From Manduca sexta (Eukaryota > Arthropoda > Insecta > Lepidoptera > Sphingidae): a DNA stretch of 64,000 nt. The notes under the pieces were generated by a model. The model was not told where the DNA came from, made no database searches, and saw nothing but the letters and a program-made list of their open reading frames with translations. The DNA lies in assembly GCF_014839805.1 (NCBI RefSeq), contig NC_051116.1:1860001-1924000 (forward strand), given 5' to 3'. The position numbers and the translations under genes are program-made. Below are positions 51,941 through 63,052 of this stretch, one piece after another; position 1 is the stretch's first letter, and the number at the start of each line of letters is the position of its first letter.

Positions 51941-52150
51941 ATAGAATATCGACTGACGAGAGATGATTACCCTCAGCAGTAGACACAATTATGCCGGCTT
52001 GTTGAACCGGATATACAGGATGTTCCCGGAACCGGATATACAGGCTGATCCCGAAACGGAAAACTTACATAAGTCACTATAGCGGGTTTTAACACCTTGT
52101 GTACGGTGATCGCTATCCGGGTGGATATGAAATATATATACATCCTACCA
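51941..52150 (-). repeat. Family C repeat with partial internal duplication
   Basis: Minus-strand copy; GAACCGGATATACAGG occurs twice (52012 and 52037 region), a local duplication not seen in other copies. Confidence 0.87.
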
Positions 52151-52512
52151 GCACAACTGCACCACAGAGGCTAAACACGATAAAAACCTACGTGTAAGCT
52201 CCGAAGGTCTGAAACATACGTGACCTTTAACTATTCTAAACGCACACACAAAATTGAGTGCTGAAAATTTCATTACCTGCGAAGGCGACACCGGGCCCCT
52301 GGCGTGTCATTTACAGAGTCCTTAATTAAACTCATCTTAGGATATCTCGGACAAATCCCGGCAATTTGGCTAATAAAGATTTTCATTTAGGTAATTATGA
52401 AAATTATATTGGAAGATGGTGAAGTGTGAAAATGGACGTCAATTTTCAGACGTATCGTTTATTGTTTATGGCTCTATTTCGTTTGCAGTCGATTAAAGTG
52501 GATGATTAAAAT
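52151..52512. other. Non-coding sequence
   Basis: No recognised feature. Confidence 0.4.
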
Positions 52513-52860
52513 AAAACTATTTTATGCATTTTATTGCGGTTTTTATATCTAGTTTTTGCTCACGATTTCGTCCACTTGAAGTAGTTTTAATAGTCCCGCT
52601 ATATATTCCTTAACCTTCCCAGAGTCTTAAACTATCTCCATGCCAAATTTCATAAAAATCTGTTCAGTAGCTTTTGAGAGAATCGATAACATACAGTCAG
52701 ACAGAAAAGGGGACTTTTTTTATAATATGTATAGATTTTCTCCTGACGTTTCGAAGACTGCAGCTTTCGTGGTCACGGGGCGGACTAATGGTCATCCGAG
52801 AAGTCAAAGTTACAATATCTCCCTACATTTTAGAATTGTACAAATTTGCAAAGTAGATCA
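52513..52860 (-). repeat. Family F repeat split by a Helitron
   Basis: AAACTATTTTATGCATTTTA and TTGCGGTTTTTATAT on the left continue after the insert as TTTTCTCCTGACGTTTCGAA, then GCAGCTTTCGTGGTCACGGG and GTCAAAGTTACAATATCTCC. The 135-codon frame at 52640-53047 runs through F and two Helitrons and is not a gene. Confidence 0.82.
52549..52735 (-). mobile_element. Helitron inside family F
   Basis: Left CTAGTTTTTGCTCACG (3' end on the minus strand), interior CCAAATTTCATAAAAATCTG, right ATAATATGTATAGA followed by T (minus TCTATACATATTAT). The base outside CTAG is T on the plus strand rather than the expected A. Confidence 0.83.
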
Positions 52861-52928
52861 GACACCCTCCAACTTTCTCCAATTCAGAAGGTGGACAATT
52901 TATGATTATTATAATGGTCCGATAAACA

Positions 52929-53176
52929 TCTGTATATATAAAAATGAATCCCTATTTCCCTTGGTCACGCCATCACGCGTGAACGGCTGGACCGATTTCA
53001 TTATTTTTTTTGTTGTGTTTGTTATTGTCAGGAGAAGGTTCCTATGAAAGAAAAAAATAAAAAAATTGCGCGGAAAATTAGAAATATTTAAGAAAATTGT
53101 TTGAATAACTGTCAGCGATTGACAGAATGCGCGCTGCAAATTCATAGTTAAGACGGGACGTCTGCGGGTCAGCTAG
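52929..53176 (+). mobile_element. Helitron, GGGTCAGCTAG subfamily
   Basis: TCTGTATATATAAAAATGAA start after A, CTGCGGGTCAGCTAG end before T. Shorter than other copies through an internal deletion around the TATATAACTGTCAA block. Confidence 0.88.
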
Positions 53177-53590
53177 TCACTTATAAGCAGGCACTAATTA
53201 CTTGCGAAATATAAAAGAAAGAAAAACCATTCAATTTTCAGTTTCAACAACAGCGTCACCTCTCGGATCCAAAACTATTCTATGCTTCAAGCTGGAACTT
53301 GATAACTGTCGGCTTTGCTTCAATATACAAAAAGCAATGTAAATCTATTTTTGACTTTATAATTTACGAAATCTCGAAAGAGGAAAACAAAGCTGTATTT
53401 CATGATAAATATTCCCGGGAGAAAGATAATATTTATGGAAAGTGGACTTGCGCTGGAGGACTGGAATTTATGACGCATATTTTGTTTTTTATTTTATCAT
53501 AGAACAGAAAACAATCAGTATAATATACCAAATACATTACTACAAATTACTTTAAACATAATACTAATAAAGTACTGTTTCTGCAGTTTT
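53177..53590. other. Non-coding sequence
   Basis: A 67-codon frame at 53299-53502 has no recognisable domain. Confidence 0.35.
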
Positions 53591-53591
53591 A

Positions 53592-53895
53592 CTGGTGGTA
53601 GGTCTCTCATCTGTGAGAGTCCGCCAGGGTAAGTACCACCGCAATGTCTAGTTCTGCCGCCAAGCAGCAGTGTGTAGTCACTGTTGTGTTCCAGTTTGAA
53701 GAACATTGTAGCCAGTGTAACTATTGGACATAATAAACTTAACATCTCATATCTCAGGATGGCGAGGGCAGTAGAATACCAGATGATACTTTGTAATTCA
53801 AAATGTTGGATGGCGTTTGAACTGTTTATGGGCGGTCGTGTCGCTTACCATCAGGCGAATGGCAAGCTCGTCTCGTCATTAAAAGCAATAAAAAA
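53592..53895 (+). repeat. Family D repeat, full length
   Basis: From GGTGGTAGGTCTCTCATCTG to AAGCAATAAAAAAAG; one of the most complete copies. GGGTAAGTACC within it mimics a splice donor. Confidence 0.92.
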
Positions 53896-54750
53896 AGTTT
53901 TCAACATCTAAAATGTTTGTTAAAATAACAACTCATTTTGGGTAATTTGAAACCGAAACTTCAGGAAAATGACAAAGCACTGGATCTCTATAAAGTCTGT
54001 TGCATCATGCACCAATGTATTGTCTATACCTGCCGCCACCTCTCTAACGATTTCTTTTAGTCGGCAGACCATTCTTATTCTTATAGTATTAGTCATGAAG
54101 AATATATTGGCAGAGCAACTCGCTCAAATAATAACTACCACTATAATACCGTGCGATAAGTCAACCAAGTAAATTTACATTCATATTTTTCTAGTCAAAT
54201 CGATTTTCTCCATTCGAGTGAGTAACGCATATCGAAAGGGCACGAAACGTCTTAAGTAGGGTATGACAGAAAAGGGCGAAGTTTCATCATCCGAAGCAAA
54301 TACATACCGAATCTAAAATGCGTTAAGAACAAAATAGGGTACTGGACTCGTTGTTTTTAACAATTATCAAATATTTAAATAATATAAATTATAACACAGA
54401 GGAAATTATTAAAATCCGATGAAAAATTCAATTATAAGTCTTTGAATTTCGTTGGAAGGGGTAATTAACAAGAAACAGAAAAGAGACAATATACCCACAT
54501 GTGACGTCATCGGGAATTACGACGCGTGCGAAAGAAAGAGATGAAGCGATATCCCCACATCGCGCCCACTTCTGCACATTACAATATTTTAAATATGAAT
54601 TACTCGCTCATTTTTAACCAATTTTTATGCTGTTTTCGAAAAAGTACTTCTTTTTCGTATTAAAAGCCATTACATATATAATGTACAAAATCAAGCATAG
54701 GCCGGTCCCCTATTATTGAAAAACTAACTCACTTTTTTTTGCACATGACT
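53896..54750. other. Non-coding stretch with a CRE site
   Basis: TGACGTCA at 54502-54509 is a perfect cAMP-response-element palindrome in a moderately GC-rich patch (54.5-54.6 kb). No gene recognised. Confidence 0.4.
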
Positions 54751-54754
54751 TACG

Positions 54755-55175
54755 TTTGTTAGCCTGGCAGGGCCGGCTTATACCAACACACCGGTCTTGC
54801 GGGTGAGTGCTTTAGGCGAGCCTTTAAATGACCATGCTGAGGGCGACCCTCTAAAGGATCACGGCCTCGGCTCAGGTCGGCCACTGAGAGAGGATGAGAC
54901 ATCAACGATTATGGGGAGACTAACTCACTGGTAGTGTTTTTTTTATATAGATATTCCCCGCAGTTAAGAGCAGGGGAAAAAGCGAATGGGATACTAGAAT
55001 CCCTTGGCTTAGGGACTGCAGGGCCCGGGAGGAAAATTGGAAGAGGAAAATAGGAAAGAAAAGTTGAGGAAGGAGAAGGGACCATTAGGATAGGCGGAGT
55101 GGAAAAGTAAGGGAAATGTTCGCGCATCTCATAGGCCTAAACGTGTACTTACAACAATTAGGTATGCACTTTTGA
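54755..55175 (+). repeat. Family K repeat with an upstream GC-rich block
   Basis: Starts AGCCTGGCAGGGCCGGCTTA. The K core follows from GGGATACTAGAATCCCTTGG through TAGGGACTGCAGGGCCCGGG and a purine-rich centre to CTCATAGGCCTAAACGTG. Confidence 0.7.
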
Positions 55176-55289
55176 CTATTAGAGCAACCTACAAGGATTT
55201 TTAGGAAGAAATTAATAGCTTTACTATTGCATAAGTTATTATTCTGTAAAGGATTTTCTGCGTGATGATAGTTTCATTTAATGTATAAC

Positions 55290-55548
55290 ATTGGAATGGT
55301 AAGATTTTATATAAAAAAATAATAATAATAACTATCATTAATTTGTAAATGTTTCCTTATGTAAGCAGTTATTTCTTTAATATTACTATAAGAGACTATT
55401 CATTTTGTAAATTGATTATGTTATAAATTTACAAAGCTTAATTTTTGCACGCCATCTGGCAGAATGTATCGGAACTTATAAATTATATTACCATTCTATG
55501 TTTTGTACCTACATTCAATGCAAATAAAAGATTATTATTATTATTATG
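55290..55548 (+). repeat. Probable LINE 3' end with (ATT)n tail
   Basis: CACGCCATCTGGCAGAATGT, TTGTACCTACATTCAATGC and AAATAAAAGATTATTATTAT look like a non-LTR 3' untranslated region. No coding part remains. Confidence 0.5.
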
Positions 55549-56640
55549 ATTACGTGCCTAAGGCCGCGACAATTTGAATTAACGGTGTAACTCCATGATC
55601 TATCTTTACTTTCCATCAAACCCTATAAAAAGTTTAGAGTTAGTACATACAGCGCATACGAAATGTACGATAAAGAAGCTGTAACATTTTTAACTGTGCA
55701 TAGAGAATGAAATCCATCAAGTACTTGAATGTTCCAACGCTCGTGACCACTTAAAATAAAGGTAGTACCTTTGTTCGCGACAGTACAGAACAATAGAAGT
55801 TTTACACAAAGCCTTTCATTTGAAAACCTATTTTCAAGATGTCTAACCAGATTTCGGTTAATAACTCTACGAAACGGTTATTCGGCGTCAAATATTCTTA
55901 ATATAAAAAATGGAACGTCTTTTCCTTTTTTGAAATGTGCAATTAATATATCTGGCAATATTGTTCCATATTCAAATTGGCAACTTTTTTAATTAGAAAA
56001 AAAATTTGACGCTTCAGCCAAGAATGTTTATTTTTTATGGGTGTTGTCAAAAGAATGTCGTTTGATGAACTTCTTACGCATTTAAATTAAGAATCATAAA
56101 TAATATTTATCATTCCTTCGTGATATGGAATTAAAAAATATATTAATATACATACATTTTTACATGTAAAACATAAACAATTTCTGTTGAATCTAATAAA
56201 TTATAAGATCCCTTAAATAATATTGATTTTATCTAAAACCTAAAATAACATAAAATCTTTATCTAAATTGATTCAGCTAATATCTTTCTGCAACATCCAA
56301 CCCTTTCTGATTAGCAATAAAGATAAAATCTGCAAAGACTGATCATAAACAATTTTACTGTTCATAAATTCCTTTGCGACGGTCCTTTTGAGATTTTATA
56401 GCGTTTTTATAGCTTGTTTACTATATTGCATGCAAATTATTTAATTATTATTAAGTAGACTTCTTTTCCATTTAATGTGTACTTTAAAAGTTTGTTATGT
56501 TGTAGGTCTAATTTAAATGGCTACAGGCTCACCTATGGGACGCGTGGGACCTTACATTGGTAGCGAAATGTGCGCGTGCGCTCTGCCAGCTGCAAAAACG
56601 AAAATCATGATACTATGTCATAATGTGATTATTACTGTAA
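55549..56640. other. AT-rich non-coding stretch
   Basis: GTTGTCAAAAGAATGTC at 56043-56059 also occurs inside the LTRs of the 28 kb element. No gene supported. Confidence 0.4.
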
Positions 56641-56643
56641 GTT

Positions 56644-56957
56644 TACCTCTGCTTCTAGTGTAACCGACATAGCCTTCAGAGTTGCGAAACTCAAGTGGCA
56701 GTGGGCAGGGCACATAGCTCGTAGAACTGATGGCCGTGGGGGAGAGAAGTTCTGGAGTGGCGACTACGAACCGGGAGACGCAGCGTAGGCAGTACCCCCA
56801 CGAGATGGACCGACGACCTGGTGAGGGTTGCCGGAGTCCGATGGATGAGGACGGCCCAGAACCGGTCCCTGTGGCGCTCAATGAGGGAGGCCTATGTCCA
56901 GCAGTGGACGATTCCCGGCTGAAATGATGATGATGATGATGATGATGATACCTCTGC
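56644..56957 (+). mobile_element. 5'-truncated RTE-like LINE with 9-bp target duplication
   Basis: Reads VTDIAFRVAKLKWQWAGHIA then RRTDGRGGEKFW before frameshifts, and ends in a (GAT)n tail of eight to nine units. TACCTCTGC flanks it at 56644-56652 and 56949-56957. Confidence 0.88.
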
Positions 56958-57079
56958 CTAACACAGATAAAGGAAACATTGCGTTATGTTAGAATGTCAA
57001 TATGCTCACAATGATCTACAAATTAAAAAAAATATATTGAGTTTTGTTTAGAGAGCACGATAACAAACACACACATAAT

Positions 57080-57175
57080 TAAGATGTGAACCGGATTTGG
57101 TTGCCTAATGAAAATGTATGTATTGTTATTTCTTATTTGATGCGATACGAGCCTGCAGTGACCGCCGCGAACTGA
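57080..57175 (-). repeat. Family H repeat, copy 2
   Basis: Complement of the 23.15 kb copy: AATTAAGATGTGAACCGG, TTGCCTAATGAAAATGTATG, TATTGTTATTTCTTATTTGA, GCAGTGACCGCCGCGAAC. Confidence 0.7.
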
Positions 57176-57588
57176 CATATAATTTCAATTGTATCTATAA
57201 AAATAATAAACAAAAATGTTGTAATATGATTGATTCCACATATTCGTAGCAATAAAAATAGTTTACCAAATTCAAATACTAAAACTCGGTACGACGGCCA
57301 TACTTCGTCAAATACTCTTTATACTCTCCACTTCCTATTAGCGGGATCACTTTGGTAGTATTCAACCGTGTTGCAAAGTCAAGGGTTAAACCAAGCTAAC
57401 AAAACTACCCGAAACCCAGAAGTCACTTGATTACAATTTGCAGAGTAAGTTTGGTGTATTCAAATATAACCCGAATTAACTAGCAACGTGTATTAGTTTG
57501 TTTGTTTCAACTTCCTGAGGCCTCGAGCCTCATTTAGACGGAGCAATTGCTTAGCAATAATCAGTGTGTTTAATCAAAAAAATGATTC
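57176..57588. other. Non-coding sequence
   Basis: No recognised feature. Confidence 0.4.
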
Positions 57589-57589
57589 C

Positions 57590-57785
57590 GTGTCGTCTTA
57601 ACTGATTTCAAAAAAAGAGGTTTTCAATTCGACTGTATTATTATATTTGTTACCTAACTTTTGATTGAATGAACTGTTTAATGATTTTTTTTATTTTGAA
57701 AGATGGTGCTTCCCTTGTGGTCCCATATTCATTGTTTGATTTGACCCATGACTTCGGTGATACATCAGAAAACTCTTAAAAACAT
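57590..57785 (+). repeat. Family G repeat, copy 2
   Basis: TGATTTCAAAAAAAGAGGTT, TTCAATTCGACTGTATTATT, GATGGTGCTTCCCTTGTGGT and CCCATGACTTCGGTGATACA. Confidence 0.68.
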
Positions 57786-57859
57786 GTCAAGTGATACTGA
57801 TTTTTACTAACGCAAAAAGCAAAAATTAATACTTTTTAACAAAATTTATACAAATTTTC

Positions 57860-57971
57860 GAGTCGGTGCCTAATAAAAATTAAACATTACTCATTAAAAT
57901 TGCTAGTTAACTATATAAATACATGAACAAATGTGCGAAAACAATGTTTAATTTTCATTAACCACCGACTC
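57860..57971. mobile_element. Small inverted-repeat element
   Basis: GAGTCGGTGCCTAATAAAAA and TTAAACATT on the left are matched inversely by AATGTTTAATTTTCATTAAC and CACCGACTC on the right. 112 bp, non-coding. Confidence 0.6.
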
Positions 57972-58045
57972 CATAATTAGTAACCAGTATATAGATAATG
58001 TTAAATGATTGTTTGGCTGTTAGTGGTTTTTGAAGGCGGTATCAT

Positions 58046-58112
58046 ATTGTGATTGGTTGAGATGAACACGTGACTGTCATATTGGTCTCTCGACCATTAA
58101 AATTAATTTTCG
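58046..58112. repeat. Family N candidate, copy 2
   Basis: GATTGGTTGAGATGAACACG, then TTGGTCTCTCGACCA resembles 19.62-19.69 kb and is loosely palindromic. Confidence 0.35.
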
Positions 58113-58348
58113 ATTTACAAGTCGCGGTCTTCGGGATATTTAATGGGACTGGTCATTATTGCTAGCAATATTCTATTTTTAAATATCTGTCACAGACTCG
58201 TATACGTCACCGCGAGAATTACCTCGCCATTGTGTTCAGATGGGGTAACTGCTTTGCTTGGCATATAATTATTGTTAATAAACATTGATCCGTCTAAATA
58301 AGTCTTTAGACAAGTTGCAAATAGATTCCCTTTGTACAGCCTATAGTG

Positions 58349-58452
58349 GCGTATAACTCGAATTCTACCGGCTTCTATTTATATAGAATTTATGTAGAAA
58401 CTAAAATCTATTCAAGACACTGAGCTCATTTTGCGTAGATCGGACCACTAAT
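58349..58452. mobile_element. Family J-like remnant
   Basis: TAGTGGCGTATAACTCG on the left and CGGACCACTA on the right are inverse. ACCGGCTTCTATTTATAT and GAATTTATGTAGAAACTAA follow the J pattern. Confidence 0.5.
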
Positions 58453-59200
58453 AACTAAAAAAAAATTAAAATATGTATAATTGTAAAATGTAGGTAGATA
58501 TTGTACTTTGACTTTGCGGATGACCAACATTTTATTCCGCCCTATGACCGCGAAGAGACAATATTACCAAATATAGCAACTTAAACATAACGATCCGCTA
58601 TCGCTTATAAAATGCACCCTAAAACCACTCCTCTTTCGTCCATTTTAGGGAACTTGATACATTATTCCCGTCTTCGCTAATTGCCGTCAATAAGAGGCTA
58701 AAATTAGGCCTCCGTGAGAGGCATTTAGGGGAACATAATTATATTTAGTTAACGTTCACTATTCCATAAGCATCAAAACTAGCGTATTCGCTTAGTCTGC
58801 TTGGAGTCAGGAATTGTATCCGGTAAAGAATATTAAATCCTACAAACTTACCGTATGCAGGGACATTTTGACAATGCGTTTCTAAATGAAACCACATACT
58901 TATCTACTTGGAATAACACTTTACAACAAGTTACTTGAGCCGTAGATGTAAAATAAAAAAGTGTAGATTTCGAACAAAATAAATATTAATAAAAAGTAAC
59001 TTTAATTTTACGCGCCCTAATGCCACTACTACTACTATAAGAAAATTCGTCGCAGCAACATCATACTTTCTGTCAGAAATACACTCACGCACACACCATA
59101 TTCGCATTAAACTACAAAATGATCAAAAAATCAGAAAACTAAACCAAGGGTTTTTTTCTTACATTTAGTAACGCAATGTCAAAATGACCCTGTATAATAA
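58453..59200. other. Non-coding stretch
   Basis: Minus-strand donor-like CATACGGTAAGTTTG occurs near 58848, but no acceptor pairs with it. No gene supported. Confidence 0.4.
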
Positions 59201-59202
59201 TA

Positions 59203-59445
59203 TAGCCCTTTACTGCATACTGTCCCACTGCTGAGCACGATCCTCTAATACTAAGGGTTTAGGCCTTAGTCCATCAGGCTTGCCTAGTGTCAGCAAAATT
59301 CACATACTTTCGATTCTATGTAGGTGTTCGATTTTTTCCTGCATCGTTAAAGGGAAGGATAAATGATACACGCTTAATTTCGAAAATTCAGAGGTTTGGA
59401 ACTAAAGACCTTCGTCTCAGCATTCTGTTCCATTCCCATACCATT
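59203..59445 (-). repeat. SINE B, degenerate
   Basis: AATATAGCCCTTTACTGCAT, CCACTGCTGAGCACGATCC and AGGCCTTAGTCCATCAGG on the left; decayed head (ACCTTCGTCTCAGCATTCTG) on the right. Confidence 0.75.
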
Positions 59446-59446
59446 C

Positions 59447-59530
59447 CCCATAATTGTGTCAATTGTCGAGGAGTAATCATCTCTCGTCAGTCGACATTCT
59501 ATTAGATCCCACTCCACTTACCATCACCCA
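59447..59530 (+). repeat. Family C 3' part
   Basis: CCATAATTGTGTCAATTGTC, a half-decayed palindrome, TCAGTCGACATTCTATTAGA, CCCACTCCACTTACCATCA. Confidence 0.8.
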
Positions 59531-59923
59531 TTTTATAAAACAAGAAATATAGAACCTTTCATTTTGAAATTTGGAAAATATCTCAAATTTTCCCTTACCT
59601 AACTATGCGGAAATAGTAATTGATATTAAACTTTCGCATTGCTAATTTGGGATCGGGGTTATTGAAATATTTGGGACGCAATTTCCTCGTAGAAAGGTAT
59701 TGTTTATGCCTACTGGATGACAGAGATGACAGGCGATGGTACCATGCATGGAAATAAATCAAAATTTATATATTAGAAACTGAAGCGAGTTTATTAAAAA
59801 ATAAAAATAACTATCGTTGGCTACAGAAATACTTTCTTCAATAATTCACCATCCAACCGATCGCTACGACTGTCCACGACCAGCTGAACCTGTCTGTCAA
59901 ACGCTCAGTGATTTTATAGCAAA
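59531..59923. other. Non-coding sequence
   Basis: No recognised feature. Confidence 0.4.
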
Positions 59924-60226
59924 CTAGCGACCCGCCCCGGCTTCGCACGGGTGCAATGCTGATACTAAATACACTACAGAAAAACTGTGAACGTTGTATA
60001 TAAAAACATAGCGGCCCGCTCTGGCTTCGCACGGGTATAACATAACAAAATAACAGTATTTCTCCACTATTTAATGGATGTTATTTTATACATATAAACC
60101 TTCCTCTTGAATCACTCTATTTATTTAAAAAAACCGCATCAAAATCCGTTGCGTAGTTTTAAAGATTTAAGCATACAAAGGGACATAGGGACAGAGAAAG
60201 TGACTTTGTTTTATACTATGTAGTGA
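59924..60226 (-). mobile_element. Helitron with doubled 3' end, copy 2
   Basis: Minus-strand copy of the 7.2 kb element: CTAGCGACCCGCCCCGGCTT at the end, the second module GCGGCCCGCTCTGGCTTCGC about 80 bp inside, and the start complement ATACTATGTAGTGA on the right. The left flank is A as expected; the right flank base does not fit. Confidence 0.86.
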
Positions 60227-60423
60227 AGAGTGTCACCAATACCCTCACAATATTATTTATTGTAACAATATTATTTATGATGATGATGGTTGATGGTCAG
60301 TTGGTTTCAATCAAATTTCAAAGCTTTATAACTTATCTATTGGCGTTAATTTTGAAATTTCTTTATACGTATAATTTTGGATGACATACATTTTTAATAG
60401 GTGCATTTAAATCTTTAGGAGAG

Positions 60424-60465
60424 TATGTTCAGCAGTGGACTTTAGGTGGCGGATGATGACGTATT
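60424..60465 (+). mobile_element. LINE tail remnant
   Basis: TATGTTCAGCAGTGGACTTT then GGCGGATGATGACG is the very 3' end of an RTE-like LINE. Confidence 0.55.
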
Positions 60466-60479
60466 TAAAAAAAGTAGTT

Positions 60480-60550
60480 GGTTAGCAAATTCTATCCACT
60501 AGAGAGGGATGAACATCTATCGTCAGTCAACTCTCCATCTGAAGCCCTCT
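60480..60550 (+). repeat. Degenerate family C fragment
   Basis: AGGGATGAACATCTATCGTC and AGTCAACTCTCCATCTG resemble the palindrome region only. Confidence 0.4.
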
Positions 60551-61128
60551 ACTTGCAATGTTTTTTTTTCTATCGGAATGATACGACACAAGGAACTTTT
60601 AATTATTCGAGTTTAGGGAGAGACAGTGTCGCTGTATGTGTTTGTATTGAGATTTTGTCCGTGGTGGAGGGGGTGTACGCTATTTGATACGTCTGTCCCC
60701 CACCACTAACTATATTTCTATAACATTATGTATTTGTGGTAACGTTACTTTCTTATGTCCGCATAAAAAAGAGCAGAGCATTAATCTCTGTCGACTTCCA
60801 CGAATAAAGGCGTGATGAAATAACCGGGTCTAGTCCGCACATATTTCATAGCACTCGAATGACATATAGCCTTCGAACGAGTTTAGTGCCCGATGGAGAT
60901 TTTTCCGATATTTACATAGCTCTTATTACGTGTCGCATAAAGTATTTTATTGGGTTTGTTTTAGTTTCGTTTACAGCTATAGTTTTTACTACCGGTCGCC
61001 TAACATCACATTCCTTTTTGGGATCCAAACCCGTGTTTGAATATTTGGGAATTGAGCTTTGTACCTCCCAAATCGCAACCACGCACTACCACTGAAGTTG
61101 AAATAATATGAAATTATTTATTGAACCT
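60551..61128. other. Non-coding sequence with a 78-codon open frame
   Basis: The frame at 60859-61095 has no recognisable domain or splice context. Confidence 0.35.
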
Positions 61129-61129
61129 G

Positions 61130-61238
61130 TAAAATGTTATACATTAGATCCGTCAATATTAACTCTACCACCAGTTAGGAAAGCAGTGCACGCCAAAGAA
61201 GAACGGGCAAGAAACTCTAGTGTTGCTTAACTAACTAA
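61130..61238 (+). repeat. Family L repeat, copy 2
   Basis: AACTCTACCACCAGTTAGG, AAAGCAGTGCACGCCAAAGA, AACGGGCAAGAAACTCTAGT; complement at 31.84 kb. Confidence 0.7.
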
Positions 61239-61244
61239 ACATTA

Positions 61245-61480
61245 TCCTACTAATATTATAAATGCAGTATGAATGTTTGTTTCTCTTTCACAAAAAAACT
61301 AATGAATGGATTTGAATTAAACTTTACAGTAATATTGGTTATACATCAAAATACATCATAGGCTACAATTTATAATGATTTTGTATAATTTGGTCATTAT
61401 AAAACGATACAAATCAAGTTAGTCGGAAAAAAAATGATCCCGGAAAACTTCACGCGGGCGAAGCCGCGAGCAAAAGCTAG
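61245..61480 (+). mobile_element. Helitron, GCAAAAGCTAG subfamily, 236 bp
   Basis: TCCTACTAATATTATAAATG start after A, hairpin CGCGGGCGAAGCCGCG, then AGCAAAAGCTAG before T. All canonical lepidopteran Helitron end features are intact. Non-coding. Confidence 0.92.
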
Positions 61481-61965
61481 TAATGTTATATATTCATGGT
61501 TGATTTTTGGTAACCTGACGTCAAGAGGAATATGTGGATACATTTATTAAAGCAATGTAAAAATGAACTGTAAATCAGTTACTTATGAATACAATATATG
61601 ATTTTTTTAAGATATATGCCATTAATATACTGTATTAAAATATAATAAAAATACCCTAAAATACCATCATAGAAAAATATTCTTAAATATTCAACATATA
61701 ATAAATATAAAAAACAACCTTAAAATAGCATCATAGCAAAATATTCAACATCAAGTATATTTTTAATAAATGCAGTATGCTGCTTTGTATCAAACGACAC
61801 TGTTACGGTTTAATTAAACTTTTAATCACCTTCAGTTAAGGTACTCGGTGAAATGAAAAATGTTAATTGAAACATTAGTGTCTCTCATTAAATACAATTT
61901 GCATAATTATTTAATTTGAGTTGAACTTTAGTCAACAAAAGGGTGGAAAGCGAGTAATATTTGTA
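61481..61965. other. AT-rich non-coding stretch
   Basis: A loose local duplication (ATCATAGAAAAATATTC and ATCATAGCAAAATATTC near 61665 and 61727). No gene. Confidence 0.45.
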
Positions 61966-61967
61966 CA

Positions 61968-62262
61968 TATAATAATAATAATAATATCAGCCCTGTATTA
62001 TATACTTGCCCACTGCTGAGCACGGGCCTCCTCTACTACTGAGAGGGATTAGGCCTTAGTCCACCACGCTCTCCTAGTGCGGATTGGTAGACTTCACACA
62101 CCCTCGAAATTTCTATCGAGAACTTTTCAGGTATGCAAATTTCCTCAAGATGTTTTCCTTCATCGTTAAAGCGAACGATAAATTCACAAAGAATACACAC
62201 ATGATTTTTAGAAAAGTCAGAGGTGGGTGCCCTTGGGATTTGAACCTGCGGACATTCGTCCA
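61968..62262 (-). repeat. SINE B, head-truncated
   Basis: Minus-strand copy with an AAT tail on the left, reaching GCGGACATTCGTC but not the A box. ATTTGTACATATAA and CATTTGTATGTATAT flank it as an approximate duplication. Confidence 0.85.
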
Positions 62263-62415
62263 TTTGTATGTATATATAATAACAAAATTTGTATATGTAC
62301 GTTTTATTTATTTATTCCATATACTTACCACTAATTACCTGTTACATCCTATATAGTTGTGTAGGACATCTTCAATATTATATTAAATACAACTAACCAA
62401 CATTTTATAACATTA

Positions 62416-62686
62416 CTAGCTGACTCGACAGACGTTGTCCTGTCTTAACTATGTATGCTCGCGCGCATTCTGTCGATCGCTGACAGTTATTTCAAACTAC
62501 TGACAGTTATGTAAAATAATATTGTCGTTAAGTTTTCTTAAAGTTTCTATTATTCCGCGCAATTTTTTCTTTCATAAGAACCTTCCCCTGACAATAACAA
62601 ACACAAAAAAAAATAGTGAAGTCGGTCCGGTCGTTCACGCGTTATGGCGTGACCAAGGGAAATAGGGATTCATTTATATATATAGA
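62416..62686 (-). mobile_element. Helitron, GGGTCAGCTAG subfamily
   Basis: CTAGCTGACTCGACAGACGT on the left, GGCGTGACCAAGGGAAATAG and ATTTATATATATAGA on the right. A and T flank it in the expected order. Confidence 0.88.
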
Positions 62687-62763
62687 TATAAGAGTAACTA
62701 ACTAAGGCACAAGCGGCCTCTGTGAACTCCGTCAGTGAACACGTTCCGTAGAACAGTAAAACG

Positions 62764-63052
62764 TCTTTTTTATTACTTTGAATGACGAGACAAGCTTGCC
62801 GTTCGTCTAATGGTAAGCGATACGACCGCCCATAAACAGTAGAAACACCATCCAACCTTGAATTACAAATGTGTTTAATATTCCACTGCGCTCGCCATCC
62901 TGAGACATGAGATGTTAAGTCATTATGTCCAGTAGTTACACTTACTACAATGTCCTTCAAACCGGAACACAACAGTGACTACATTGGTGGCAGAAATAGA
63001 CATTGCGGTAGTACCTACCCAAGCGAACTGTCACATATGAGAGACCTACTAG
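62764..63052 (-). repeat. Family D repeat, near full length
   Basis: Minus-strand copy from TTTTTTATTACTTTGAATGA to CACATATGAGAGACCTACT with small deletions. Confidence 0.9.

Noticed and set aside
52640..53047. 135-codon plus-strand open frame
   Set aside because: It crosses a Helitron, family F and another Helitron.
53626..53640. GGGTAAGTACC as an exon donor
   Set aside because: It is an internal variant of family D, present as GGGTAGGTACC in other copies.
58840..58860. Minus-strand GGTAAGT donor near 58848
   Set aside because: No acceptor with a pyrimidine tract lies at a suitable distance on the minus strand.
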